NCBI RefSeq assembly: GCF_002950945.1
Contig: NZ_CP012673.1
Coordinates: 6,834,501 to 6,898,500 of the forward strand
Reading direction: 5' to 3'
DNA length: 64,000 nucleotides
From: Sorangium cellulosum
GTDB taxonomy: Bacteria > Myxococcota_A > Polyangia > Polyangiales > Polyangiaceae
Every line of letters starts with the position of its first letter. Within the stretch, counting starts at the first letter, position 1. Of this stretch, positions 18,035-25,992 are shown one piece after another. A program made the position numbers and the translations under genes. The notes under the pieces are model-generated. The model had not been told where the DNA came from. It saw only the letters and a program-made list of their open reading frames with translations, and did not search any database.

Positions 18035-19055
18035 TCAGGGATCGGCGATCTTCAAGAGCTGCTTGCCCCGGTTCTCGCCCGCGAAGAGCCGGCGAAGCGC
18101 CTTCGGGGCGTTCTCCAGCCCCTCCTGGACATCGACATGATCCTTGATCTGCTCCGCCGCGACCCACGCGCTCAGGTCTTTGACAGCCTCGCCGAAGCGC
18201 TTGGCATAATCGATGATAACGAAGCCCTCCATCCTGCCGCGCTGGATGATGAGGTTCATGTAGTTCCTCGGCCCGCGCGGGAGCTCCGCGGCGCCGTAGC
18301 TGGAGATGGCGCCGCAGAGCACCACCCGCCCCCGGAAGGCGAGCTCCGCGAGGGCGGCGTCGAGGATGGGACCACCCACGTTGTCGAAGTAGACGTCGAT
18401 GCCGTTCGGGCACAGCTCCCGGAGGCGGGTCCGGACGTCCTCGGACTTGTAGTCGATGGCGCCGGTGAAGCGGGCCTCTCGGAGGAGCCATGCGCATTTC
18501 TCGGCGCCGCCCGCGATGCCGATCACGCGGCATCGCTTGATCCTGGCGATCTGCCCGACGACCGAGCCCGTCGCGCCGGCTGCCCCGGAGACGACCACCG
18601 TCTCGCCCTCCACGACGCGCCCGACGTCGAGCAGCCCGAAGTACGCCGTGAGCCCGGTGAGCCCGAGCGTGCTCAGCGCCCGCGTGATCGGCATGCCCGG
18701 CGGGAGCTTGGTGACCCCCCCCGGCGACCGTGGCGTCCACCAGCGCGTAATCCTGCCAGCCGAACAGGCCTTGCACCAGATCGCCGCGAGCATAACCAGG
18801 GTGCCTGGAGTCCACGACGCGCGCCACGGCGAGGGAGCGCATGACATCGCCGATGCGGACAGCAGGGAGGTAGGTGTCGTGCGCGATCCACTCGCGCTGG
18901 GTCGGGTCGATCGAGAAGTAGAGGTTGCGGACCAGGATCTGACCGCTCGCCGCGGGCGCGGGGATGGGCTCCTCCACCCAGCGGAAGAGGCGATCATCGA
19001 CAGGTCCAGCGGTACGTGCAGCCAGGCGCCACTGTCGATTGATGCCCTGTGTCAT
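18035..19055 (-). pseudogene. MDR-family NADPH reductase with a frameshift
   Basis: Two frames together encode a protein of about 339 residues of the medium-chain reductase family (CurA/PTGR-like, zinc-free). The first (from ATG 19055) gives the GroES-like part up to YALVDATVAGG; the second gives the Rossmann part with VVSGAAGATGSVVGQIA and ends IADP at 18035. The break falls in a run of eight C on the plus strand (18715-18722); seven would restore one frame. Both halves are otherwise well conserved, so either the mutation is recent or it is a sequencing error. Such enzymes reduce enones, and one could tailor the polyketide, but no link is shown. Confidence 0.8.
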
Positions 19056-19174
19056 CGCGCGCGGCTTCATATCATGAAGCCGCATGCGCCGCAACGGCGA
19101 GCGCCTCGGCCGGTGAAGATGTCGCGGTGGGGTCGGTGATCCGCGAGCGCGGGCCGTCGACTACAGGAGAACGC

Positions 19175-19513
19175 TCACGGGTTCAGCATCGGAACGCGGA
19201 TCAGCCGCCGCAGCTGGACCTGCTTCGAGCCCGTCCGCGCGGACCGGATGAGATTGGGCCCGAAGTCGAGGGCCCAGCCATCACGGCGCTTGTGCGACGA
19301 GCGCTCGTGCCGATTGAGGTAGGCCTGGGCCATCGCGAGGTGCGCCTGGGCGAAGGCGCGGACCCACCGCTCCGGCTGCTTGAGCAGCGTCGAGCGCTTG
19401 CGCTTGCTCCCCTTGTCCTGCCGGTAGACCTCGAGAGAGGTCGCCGTGCCTCCTCCCGGCGCTGCGTTGAGGACGACGATCTTGCGGACTGCTTTGTGAA
19501 ATTCTCTTGCCAT
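19175..19513 (-). CDS. Small basic protein of unknown function
   Basis: The 112-residue protein is rich in Lys/Arg (KAVRKIVVLN, KGSKRKRSTLLK) and has no signal peptide or membrane segment. A strong ribosome binding site (GGGAGG on the minus strand, about 19519-19525) lies six bases before ATG 19513. It resembles small conserved proteins annotated as DUF6312, but I hold that loosely. It is divergent from another small gene at 19772 with an equally strong ribosome binding site, and the pair sits between the reductase and the AT gene. No role in polyketide synthesis can be claimed. Confidence 0.65.
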   Translation of the reverse strand: MAREFHKAVRKIVVLNAAPGGGTATSLEVYRQDKGSKRKRSTLLKQPERWVRAFAQAHLAMAQAYLNRHERSSHKRRDGWALDFGPNLIRSARTGSKQVQLRRLIRVPMLNP

Positions 19514-19771
19514 TCGTGCCTCCCTGATGCTCTCTTTACTGCCGAGAAAATTCAGCGTACCACAATGAAGCGCGTTCCACGCAAAAGTGCGACGGATCGC
19601 GATTGTCAGCGGGACGTTTTTGCCGGAACGGAATCCGCATCGTCACCTGGCGGGGTCGGCTCAGGCCGTTGATCGATCGACCGCGCAGGGGGGGCGTCTC
19701 CGAACCTCTCGACGCAACGAAGGTCCTCGGAGCAAGCAGCGGACGCGACCGATCATATTAAGGAGGCCACG

Positions 19772-20029
19772 ATGACCGTCACCTACAACGTATCCACCTC
19801 GACAGCCACCCCCGCCACGACCGCCGCGGACCCCTTGTCCTCTGCGACGTTCGTCGACCTCGGCAAGCAGAAGCGCAAGGATATCAAGCGGTTGCGGAAA
19901 GGCCAAGGCCCGCTCGCGCAGGCCGTGATCGACACCGTCGCCGAGCTGAAGGCATCTGGCAGCGCGCTCAGCGGGCCGGTCGTCGTCGTCGTCGAGGAGA
20001 AGGCGCGGAAGGGTCTGCGCTTCTTCTGA
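19772..20029 (+). CDS. Small protein of unknown function, DUF6200-like
   Basis: This 85-residue protein has a Thr/Ala-rich start and a conserved-looking core (FVDLGKQKRKDIKRLRKGQG, then a helix and a VVVVVEEK strand). A near-perfect ribosome binding site AAGGAGG (19760-19766) precedes the ATG at ideal spacing. The core resembles small proteins grouped as DUF6200; this is a weak recognition. The divergent partner at 19175-19513 has a similar basic/beta pattern (AVRKIVVLN), so the two may work together. Confidence 0.65.
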   Translation: MTVTYNVSTSTATPATTAADPLSSATFVDLGKQKRKDIKRLRKGQGPLAQAVIDTVAELKASGSALSGPVVVVVEEKARKGLRFF

Positions 20030-20364
20030 CGGTCGACGCCGTGGCCGTGCGCGGTCCCGCAATCCCGCCGTCACATAAAGTTCACTGAGCTCGCCGCGGC
20101 TCCCCAAAGCGAGACCCGAGGCAGCAGTCATGGCCTGGCGGCTGAGGACGAGCACGTCGCGGCGCCGGGGCAGCCCGTCGGGTCCTGGCGCGGACCGTCC
20201 TGCAGGACTGCTTCCTCACGCCCCCTCCTGTACTACCCTCCAGATCCGTGTTCGCTATAGTCGCGATCGCGTTCGCCCCGTTGGTGCACGGGATGGTTCC
20301 CTGTCGACGGGAACACGGCTAGGGGGCGGCTACGCATCGGGGTGAACGAACGCTTGCCACGGGG
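20030..20364. promoter_or_regulatory. Leader region of the AT gene with an inverted repeat
   Basis: This 335-base gap has no credible gene. A perfect inverted repeat GTTCCC/GGGAAC (20296-20301 and 20309-20314, seven bases apart, centred on GTCGAC) lies about 50-70 bases before the start of the thioesterase-AT-AT gene, where a promoter or operator is expected. I see no clear -35/-10 pair. Confidence 0.4.
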
Positions 20365-23292
20365 ATGCACAGGGATCTTCACATGAACAGCAGGTTGATC
20401 GGCGGGCTGAAGGACAGCCCGTGGTTCTTTCGCGTGGTCGCGCGGCCGGATGCGCCGGTCCGCCTCTTTTGCTTCCCTTATGCCGGCAAGGGCGCCTCGG
20501 TGTACATGCACTGGGCAGAGGCCCTGCCCGGCGTGGACGTGGTCCCGATCCAGCTCCCGGGCCGCGAGAACCGCATCAAGGAGCGGCCTGCCGAGCTGCT
20601 CTCTCCGCTGGCCGAGGAGATCGTCGGCGCGATGGCGCCGCTGCTCGATCGCCCCTTCGCGGTCTTCGGGCACAGCATGGGGAGCCTCCTCGCCTTCGAG
20701 GTCGTGCGGCGGGTGCGCGCCCGGTACCGGCAGGAGCCGTTGCACCTGTTCGTGTCGGGCCGCGGCGCGCCGCACCTGCCGCCTCGGTCGGCCGATCTGC
20801 ACAGGCTCCCGGACGCCGAGTTCGCCGCCGCGATCCAGAGCACGTACGGCGGGATCCCGGACGTCATCCGAGGCGACCCGGAGCTGCTGCGCATGTTCCT
20901 CCCGGCGCTGCGCGCCGACCTGGGCATGCTGCATTCCTATGCCTTCGAGCCCGGGCCCAAGCTCTCGTGCCCGACCAGCGTCTTCGGCGGCGATCGCGAT
21001 CCACACGCCCGCGTCGACGAGCTCCGCGCGTGGGAGGAGCTGGTCGAGGGGCCGTTCCGCCTGCGCATGTTCGAAGGCGATCATTTCTTCGTGAACAGCC
21101 AGCGCGCTGCGCTCGTGCGCGCGATCGCAGCAGAGCTCGATCCGGTCGTCCGAGGCGGCGAGAGCCGCCCCAGCGCGGCGGCCGGAGCGGACACCCAAGA
21201 GGCACGGCAGACGCGCACCGTCTTTGTGTTCCCAGGGCAAGGTTCGCAGGCGAGAGGCATGGGCAAGGCGCACTTCGACGCCTTCCCGCGTCAGGTGGCC
21301 GAGGCCGAGGAGATCCTCGGCTACTCGCTCCGCCGGCTATGCCTCGAGGATCCAGCGCGCGAGCTGAGCCAGACGCAGTACACCCAGCCCGCGGTGTTCG
21401 TCGTCAGCGCGCTCGCCTACCTCGCGCGCCTCGACGGCGGTGGGGCGCTGCCCGACGCGGTCGCTGGCCACAGCCTCGGCGAGTACACGGCGCTCTTCGC
21501 GGCCGGCGTCTTCGACTTCGCGACCGGCGTCCGCCTGGTTCGCCGGCGTGGCGAGCTGATGAGCCAGGCCGAGGGCGGAGGCATGGCCGCGGTGATCGGG
21601 CTGCCGATCGACGCGATCCGCCTCGCGCTCGAGGGCGCGGGGCTCGGCAGGCTCGAGGCCGTCAACCTCAACAGCCCGCGCCAGACGGTGCTCGCCGGCG
21701 CCCTGGAGGACATCCAGCAGGCGGGCCCTGTGCTCACGGCGGCCAAGGCGCGCTACGTGCAGCTGAAGGTGAGCGCTGCGTTCCACTCGCGCTACATGGA
21801 GCAAGCGCAGCGCGACTTCGCCGCGTTCGTGGCCGGCTTCCGCTTCGCGCGGCCGCGGATCCCGGTGATCGCGAACTGCACGGCGAGGCCGTACCCTGAC
21901 GACGAGGCGGGGATCCGCGATCTCCTCGTGCGGCAGATCACGAGCCCCGTGCGCTGGTACGAGACGATCTCGTACCTGCTCGCGTCGCCGGGCGTCGCGT
22001 TCGAGGAGATCGGCCCCGGCAACGTCCTCACGCGGCTCATCACCGAGATCCGCGAGGAGCCGCTGCCGATCGACGCCTCCGCGCGCGGCGCGACGCCGCG
22101 CGACGTCGCGCCTCCGTCCGCGCCGCACGCCTCATCGCCGCGCGACGTTGCCGTCGCGCCTCCGCCCGCGCCGCACGCCTCATCGCCGCGCGACGTTGCC
22201 GTCGCGCCTCCGCCCGCGCCGCACGCCTCATCGCCGCGCGACGTTGCCGTCGCGCCTCCGCCCGCGCCGCGGCCTTCGCTCCCGCGCGATGGAATCGTCT
22301 TCCTCTACACCGGGCAGGGCTCGCAGTACTTCGGGATGGGCGCCGGGCTCTACGAGGACGACCCCACGTTCCGCGCGGTCATCGACCGCTGCTCCACGCT
22401 CGCCGCGCCGCACATCGGCGGCTCGCTCGCCGACATCCTCTACCGGGCGCCGAAGCCGTTCGCTGCGTTCGATCGGCTGCTTCACACGAACCCCGCGCTC
22501 TTCGCCGTGGGCTGCGCGCTCACGCGCGCCCTCGAGGTGCACGGCGTCCGCCCCGACGCCGTGCTCGGCTACGGTGTCGGCGAGTACGCGGCCGCGGTCG
22601 CCGCCGGCGCCCTCAGCCTCGACGACGGCCTCGCGCTCTCGATCGAGCAAGCCCGCCTGCTCGACGAGCGCGCGCGCAGCGGCGCGATGCTCGCCGTCTT
22701 CGACAGCCCCGAGATCATCGCGCGCCACCCGTCCGTGTTCTCCGGCTGCGAGCTCGCGGGCGTCAGCTTCCAGCGGCACTTCGTCATCAGCGGCCCGGCA
22801 CCCCAGATCGCCGAGGCGACGCGGAGCCTGAAGGCGCTCGGCATCGTGACCTTCCCGCTCCCGATCCACCACGCGCTGCACTCGTCGCTGATGGACGACA
22901 TCGAGATCCCGTTCCGGCGCTTCGCTGGCCGGCTCGCGCTCAGGCCCCCGCGCGTCGCCATCTTCTCGCCCGCCGCCGGGAGCTTTCTGCCCGAGGTCAC
23001 GACCGACACGCTGTGGCGCGCGTGCAGGGCGCCGGCCGCGTTCTCCAGCGCCATCGACGCGCTCGAGGCCCACCGGGTCCGCCGTTACGTCGATGTCGGC
23101 CCGTCGGGCACGCTCGCGAGCTTCATCAAGCACAAGCTCGGAGACGGCTCGCGCACGGTCACGCTGCTCACGCGCTTCGGTGCAGACCCGAGATCCGTCG
23201 AGGCAACGGCGAAGGATCTCTCCTCGCGCGCGCCGACGCCAGGCCACAGCCCCGACACGAGCTTCCGCGGACGAGGGGAGCATCGCCTCTAG
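20365..23292 (+). CDS. Thioesterase-acyltransferase-acyltransferase fusion (trans-AT)
   Basis: The 975-residue protein has three parts. Residues about 20-265 are a type II thioesterase (nucleophile S104 in GHSMG, late GDHFF), which clears stalled acyl groups. Residues about 285-575 are a malonyl-type AT (GQGSQ, nucleophile S370 in GHSLGEYTAL, FHSRYM) and should supply all PKS modules, none of which has its own AT. A linker of three 16-residue repeats follows. Residues about 645-940 are a second AT-fold domain with GQGSQ and His839, but at the nucleophile position it reads GYGVG, with Gly737 replacing Ser. That domain is likely inactive as a classical AT; a structural role is possible. ATG 20383 is an alternative start. 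Tandem ATs in which the second proofreads or is silent are known in trans-AT systems. Confidence 0.93.
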   Translation: MHRDLHMNSRLIGGLKDSPWFFRVVARPDAPVRLFCFPYAGKGASVYMHWAEALPGVDVVPIQLPGRENRIKERPAELLSPLAEEIVGAMAPLLDRPFAVFGHSMGSLLAFEVVRRVRARYRQEPLHLFVSGRGAPHLPPRSADLHRLPDAEFAAAIQSTYGGIPDVIRGDPELLRMFLPALRADLGMLHSYAFEPGPKLSCPTSVFGGDRDPHARVDELRAWEELVEGPFRLRMFEGDHFFVNSQRAALVRAIAAELDPVVRGGESRPSAAAGADTQEARQTRTVFVFPGQGSQARGMGKAHFDAFPRQVAEAEEILGYSLRRLCLEDPARELSQTQYTQPAVFVVSALAYLARLDGGGALPDAVAGHSLGEYTALFAAGVFDFATGVRLVRRRGELMSQAEGGGMAAVIGLPIDAIRLALEGAGLGRLEAVNLNSPRQTVLAGALEDIQQAGPVLTAAKARYVQLKVSAAFHSRYMEQAQRDFAAFVAGFRFARPRIPVIANCTARPYPDDEAGIRDLLVRQITSPVRWYETISYLLASPGVAFEEIGPGNVLTRLITEIREEPLPIDASARGATPRDVAPPSAPHASSPRDVAVAPPPAPHASSPRDVAVAPPPAPHASSPRDVAVAPPPAPRPSLPRDGIVFLYTGQGSQYFGMGAGLYEDDPTFRAVIDRCSTLAAPHIGGSLADILYRAPKPFAAFDRLLHTNPALFAVGCALTRALEVHGVRPDAVLGYGVGEYAAAVAAGALSLDDGLALSIEQARLLDERARSGAMLAVFDSPEIIARHPSVFSGCELAGVSFQRHFVISGPAPQIAEATRSLKALGIVTFPLPIHHALHSSLMDDIEIPFRRFAGRLALRPPRVAIFSPAAGSFLPEVTTDTLWRACRAPAAFSSAIDALEAHRVRRYVDVGPSGTLASFIKHKLGDGSRTVTLLTRFGADPRSVEATAKDLSSRAPTPGHSPDTSFRGRGEHRL
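22126..22269 (+). repeat. Three tandem 48-base repeats in the AT-AT linker
   Basis: Three near-identical 48-base units encode ASSPRDVAVAPPPAPH and bridge AT1 and AT2. A degenerate partial copy precedes them. The high identity suggests recent copy-number change. Confidence 0.85.
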
Positions 23293-23446
23293 CGACGCCG
23301 AGATCACACGACGGACGCGCGGCCACGCCTCGCTGCCCGCGGGCGCGTAGAAGCGTGGACGAAACCGTCGATGGACGGGTGAAGCTCAGCCCCACGGGCG
23401 AGAAGACAACGGCGCCGGACGCACGTAGAGTGGCGCCCGCCTGCAA

Positions 23447-23466
23447 GGGACCACCCTTCAGGTCCC
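23447..23466. promoter_or_regulatory. Inverted repeat before the first lipocalin-like gene
   Basis: GGGACC (23447-23452) and GGTCCC (23461-23466) form a six-base stem with an eight-base loop, ending 28 bases before ATG 23495. It could be an operator or a leader hairpin. Confidence 0.35.
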
Positions 23467-23494
23467 AGTCTTCACAAGAGGGGGAGCATAATCG

Positions 23495-23857
23495 ATGAGC
23501 GATCGCAACGACGATGCGACGGACGCGGCGTACACCCGGCTGCTCGTGGGCAAGTGGCAAGGCGATGAGACAAGCAAGCCGATGGATTGGCATCACATCA
23601 CGATCTTCAATGCTGACGGCACATGGCTCGGCTTCGGGGCCGGCGAGAAGAACGGCGTCTTCCAGCCGTTCTTCAACAGCGGGACCTGGTCCGTCAAGGC
23701 TTCGTGCGTGAGCCTCAAGGTGGAGGAGTCGCCCATGATGCCGTCGCTCGTAGGGCAGGAGCTCAGCTACGTCACCCTCTCGGTCGACGCGAACGCGTGG
23801 GTCTGGAAGACCTCCGCGGGGAGCGTGATCACGAGCCGTCGCTTCGGCAAATCCTGA
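23495..23857 (+). CDS. Lipocalin-like small protein, paralogue 1
   Basis: The 120-residue protein begins after a GGGGGAG ribosome binding site. It has the GKWQGDE start and alternating strands (WHHITIFNADGTWLGFG, GTWSVKA) of a small lipocalin-like or calycin barrel, without a signal peptide, so it is probably cytoplasmic. It is about half identical to the gene at 24151-24507, and both begin MSD.....DA.YTRLLVGKW, so they arose by tandem duplication. Both point towards the end of the PKS operon. Ligand binding is a guess from fold type. Confidence 0.75.
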   Translation: MSDRNDDATDAAYTRLLVGKWQGDETSKPMDWHHITIFNADGTWLGFGAGEKNGVFQPFFNSGTWSVKASCVSLKVEESPMMPSLVGQELSYVTLSVDANAWVWKTSAGSVITSRRFGKS

Positions 23858-24087
23858 GCCCCGGCGGGCTGCGTGCCCGCAGCGTCGTGATCCGCGCCTC
23901 CACGGCGACGTCCTCGACGACGACATCTCCCCCCACCTCCGCCGATGCAGAAGCGGGCCGATGGATGGTCATGGCGGAGAGGAACCACCGTGGATCACCT
24001 CGGCGACGCAGGACCGCATGGTTCCGCCGAGACACAAACTTGCCATGCAGGTGACATCGTCGGCCGGCGCCCTTAAGATGGGTGATT

Positions 24088-24128
24088 GTCTGCAGGGATT
24101 TTTTCTGCAGACCTCAGACGAGAGTCTG
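24088..24128. promoter_or_regulatory. Two nested hairpins built from GTCTG/CAGAC elements
   Basis: GTCTGCAG (24088-24095) pairs perfectly with CTGCAGAC (24105-24112) around a loop ending in six T. Immediately after, CAGAC (24115-24119) pairs with GTCTG (24124-24128). The four related half-sites alternate, so different pairings exclude each other, as in an attenuator, or they may bind a dimeric regulator. They lie 22 bases before the second lipocalin-like gene. Confidence 0.5.
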
Positions 24129-24150
24129 CGTACCAGAGGGGAGCCTGACG

Positions 24151-24507
24151 ATGAGCGATCTCGGAGACGACGCGAAGGATGCAGAGTACACCCGGCTGCT
24201 CGTGGGCAAGTGGAAAGGCGACGAGCTGGATAAGGGAATCCAGTGGCACTACATCACGATCTACAACCCCGACAGCACCCACTCGGGTTTCGGAGCCGGC
24301 CTGAAGAACGGCTCGTCCATGCCGTTCCACAGCAGCGGCAGGTGGTTCGTCAAGCACTCGCGCCTGCACGTCTGGGTGGAGGCATCACCCACCCTGCCCG
24401 CGGCCGAGAAGCAAGAGTTCATTTACCCGATCGTCTCGGTCGACGAGAAGGCGTTCCGCTGGGAGAGCACGATCGGGGAGGTGTTCACCCACCACCGCGT
24501 CGGGTGA
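24151..24507 (+). CDS. Lipocalin-like small protein, paralogue 2
   Basis: I choose ATG 24151 (118 residues) over an upstream ATG at 24082, because it aligns with the start of the paralogue at 23495 and follows an AGGGGAG site. It shares the TRLLVGKW start, the FGAG.KNG turn and the SVD..A..W.....G strand pattern with that gene. It is convergent with the FAD monooxygenase gene, 48 bases apart. Function unknown; the paired copies may bind similar hydrophobic ligands. Confidence 0.78.
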   Translation: MSDLGDDAKDAEYTRLLVGKWKGDELDKGIQWHYITIYNPDSTHSGFGAGLKNGSSMPFHSSGRWFVKHSRLHVWVEASPTLPAAEKQEFIYPIVSVDEKAFRWESTIGEVFTHHRVG

Positions 24508-24555
24508 CCCGAGGCCGAAGCGCCGCGCCGGCCGCAGGCCGCGCGGGTCCGCCCC

Positions 24556-25992
24556 TCAGGCTTCCCTTGCGCCCGGGTCGGCGGGCGAGCGCTCCACCGC
24601 CGGAGGGAGCTTGTGGCCCGCGCCGAAGCGGTGCGCGAGCACCCGGGCCATCATCCCCGGCGTGAGGATCGCGCCCGAGGGGCGGACCATGTGCATGACC
24701 TCCATCATGACGCGGGCGACGTCCGGCTGGTGCGCTGCCGCCTCGACGACGAGATCGCCATAGGACCGGAAGAGGCTCCCCGGCCATCCAACGAGGAACT
24801 TGCCCAGGATCCCCGCCTGATCCAGGCCCCGGGTCTGCGGCCACGCCGCGTCGCCGCCGACGGCGAGCCGCCACGTCTCCTCGTTCAGCTTCGCCAGCCG
24901 CTTCTGGAAGCGGCGTCCGAAATCGCGCAGGTCGCCGCCGGGCCGGGCGCGCCGGTGACGCGCGAGCTCGGCGCCGAGCGCGAGCGCGCCGAGCGCCGCG
25001 CTCGTGATGCCCTGTCCGTAAATCGGGTTGAGCGCGCACACCGAGTCCCCGACGAGGACGAAGCCGCCCGGAAAGCGGCTCAGCCGCTCGTAGTGCCGCA
25101 GCCGGTTCTCCGTCGATCCGCTGCGGTTCACCGGGCCGACCGGCTCCGCCTGCGAGAGGGCCTCGAAGAGCGCAGGGCTCGGCAGCGTGCGCGCGAAGGC
25201 GCGGAAGCTCGCCTCGTCGCCCGGGGGCTCGTCGTCCCCCATCGTGGCGAAGCAGACGAACCAGCGGTTGCCCTCGACCCGGAAGATCGCGCCGCTCCGC
25301 GGCTGGTGGGGCGCGCGGGGCATGGTCGAGAGGAGGTTCCACGACGGCGAGAAGTCCGGCCTCGGCGTGTAGAGCTGGCACGTGTAGCTGAGCGCGCTGT
25401 CGATCACGGTCTCGGCGGGGGCTTCGAAGCCGAGCTCCTTCAGCCAGGCAGCGGCCCGCGACCCGCGGCCGCAGGCGTCGACGACGAGGTCGCCCGCGAG
25501 GCGCTCGCCGGCTCCGCCGTCCTGCTGCAGCAAGACGCCGGTCACGGCGCCGCCGTCCTCGCTCGGCGTGAGCCCGACCACGCGGCGTCCCTCTAGGAAC
25601 GAGACGCCCGACGCCGCGAGGTAGCGGCGGATGTGGTGGTCGAGCAGCGGCCTCGTGCACGCGCGCACGACGAGCTGCGAGTCGAACGGCGCGAGCGCCC
25701 CGCCGCGGAAGAACAGCGTGGCGCCGCGGCCGTAGTCGAAGGTGATCGCGCCGTCCTTCTCCAGATCCGCGCCGAGGTCGGGGAAGAGCCGCTCGAGCTC
25801 CTGCCTCCCGCGCGTGAGGACGATATGGATGTGCCGGCTCTGCGGGACCCCCCGCCGGGGCGTGGGCTCCGACGGGTAGTGGTCCCGCTCGACGACCGTC
25901 ACCCGCGCGAAATGCTCCTTGAGCGTGCGGGCCACGACCAGCCCGGCCATGCTCCCGCCGACGACGATTGCGTGGCCCAACGCAGGCTGCAT
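24556..25992 (-). CDS. FAD-dependent monooxygenase-like oxidoreductase
   Basis: The 478-residue protein has an N-terminal dinucleotide-binding motif (IVVGGSMAGLVVA, about residues 9-21) and the second FAD motif GDSVCALNPIYGQGI (D316 onward), as in the group of aromatic hydroxylases, epoxidases and flavin halogenases. I see no WxWxIP motif, so a halogenase is unlikely. It is the last gene of the PKS operon, with its ATG directly after the stop of the lipase-UbiB gene, so an oxidative tailoring step (hydroxylation or epoxidation of the polyketide) is the natural inference. The ribbon after residue 330 is longer than in the shortest relatives. Confidence 0.85.
   Translation of the reverse strand: MQPALGHAIVVGGSMAGLVVARTLKEHFARVTVVERDHYPSEPTPRRGVPQSRHIHIVLTRGRQELERLFPDLGADLEKDGAITFDYGRGATLFFRGGALAPFDSQLVVRACTRPLLDHHIRRYLAASGVSFLEGRRVVGLTPSEDGGAVTGVLLQQDGGAGERLAGDLVVDACGRGSRAAAWLKELGFEAPAETVIDSALSYTCQLYTPRPDFSPSWNLLSTMPRAPHQPRSGAIFRVEGNRWFVCFATMGDDEPPGDEASFRAFARTLPSPALFEALSQAEPVGPVNRSGSTENRLRHYERLSRFPGGFVLVGDSVCALNPIYGQGITSAALGALALGAELARHRRARPGGDLRDFGRRFQKRLAKLNEETWRLAVGGDAAWPQTRGLDQAGILGKFLVGWPGSLFRSYGDLVVEAAAHQPDVARVMMEVMHMVRPSGAILTPGMMARVLAHRFGAGHKLPPAVERSPADPGAREA

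Noticed and set aside
24556-25992. Flavin-dependent halogenase
   Set aside because: FAD motifs fit, but I found no WxWxIP motif, so a monooxygenase is preferred.
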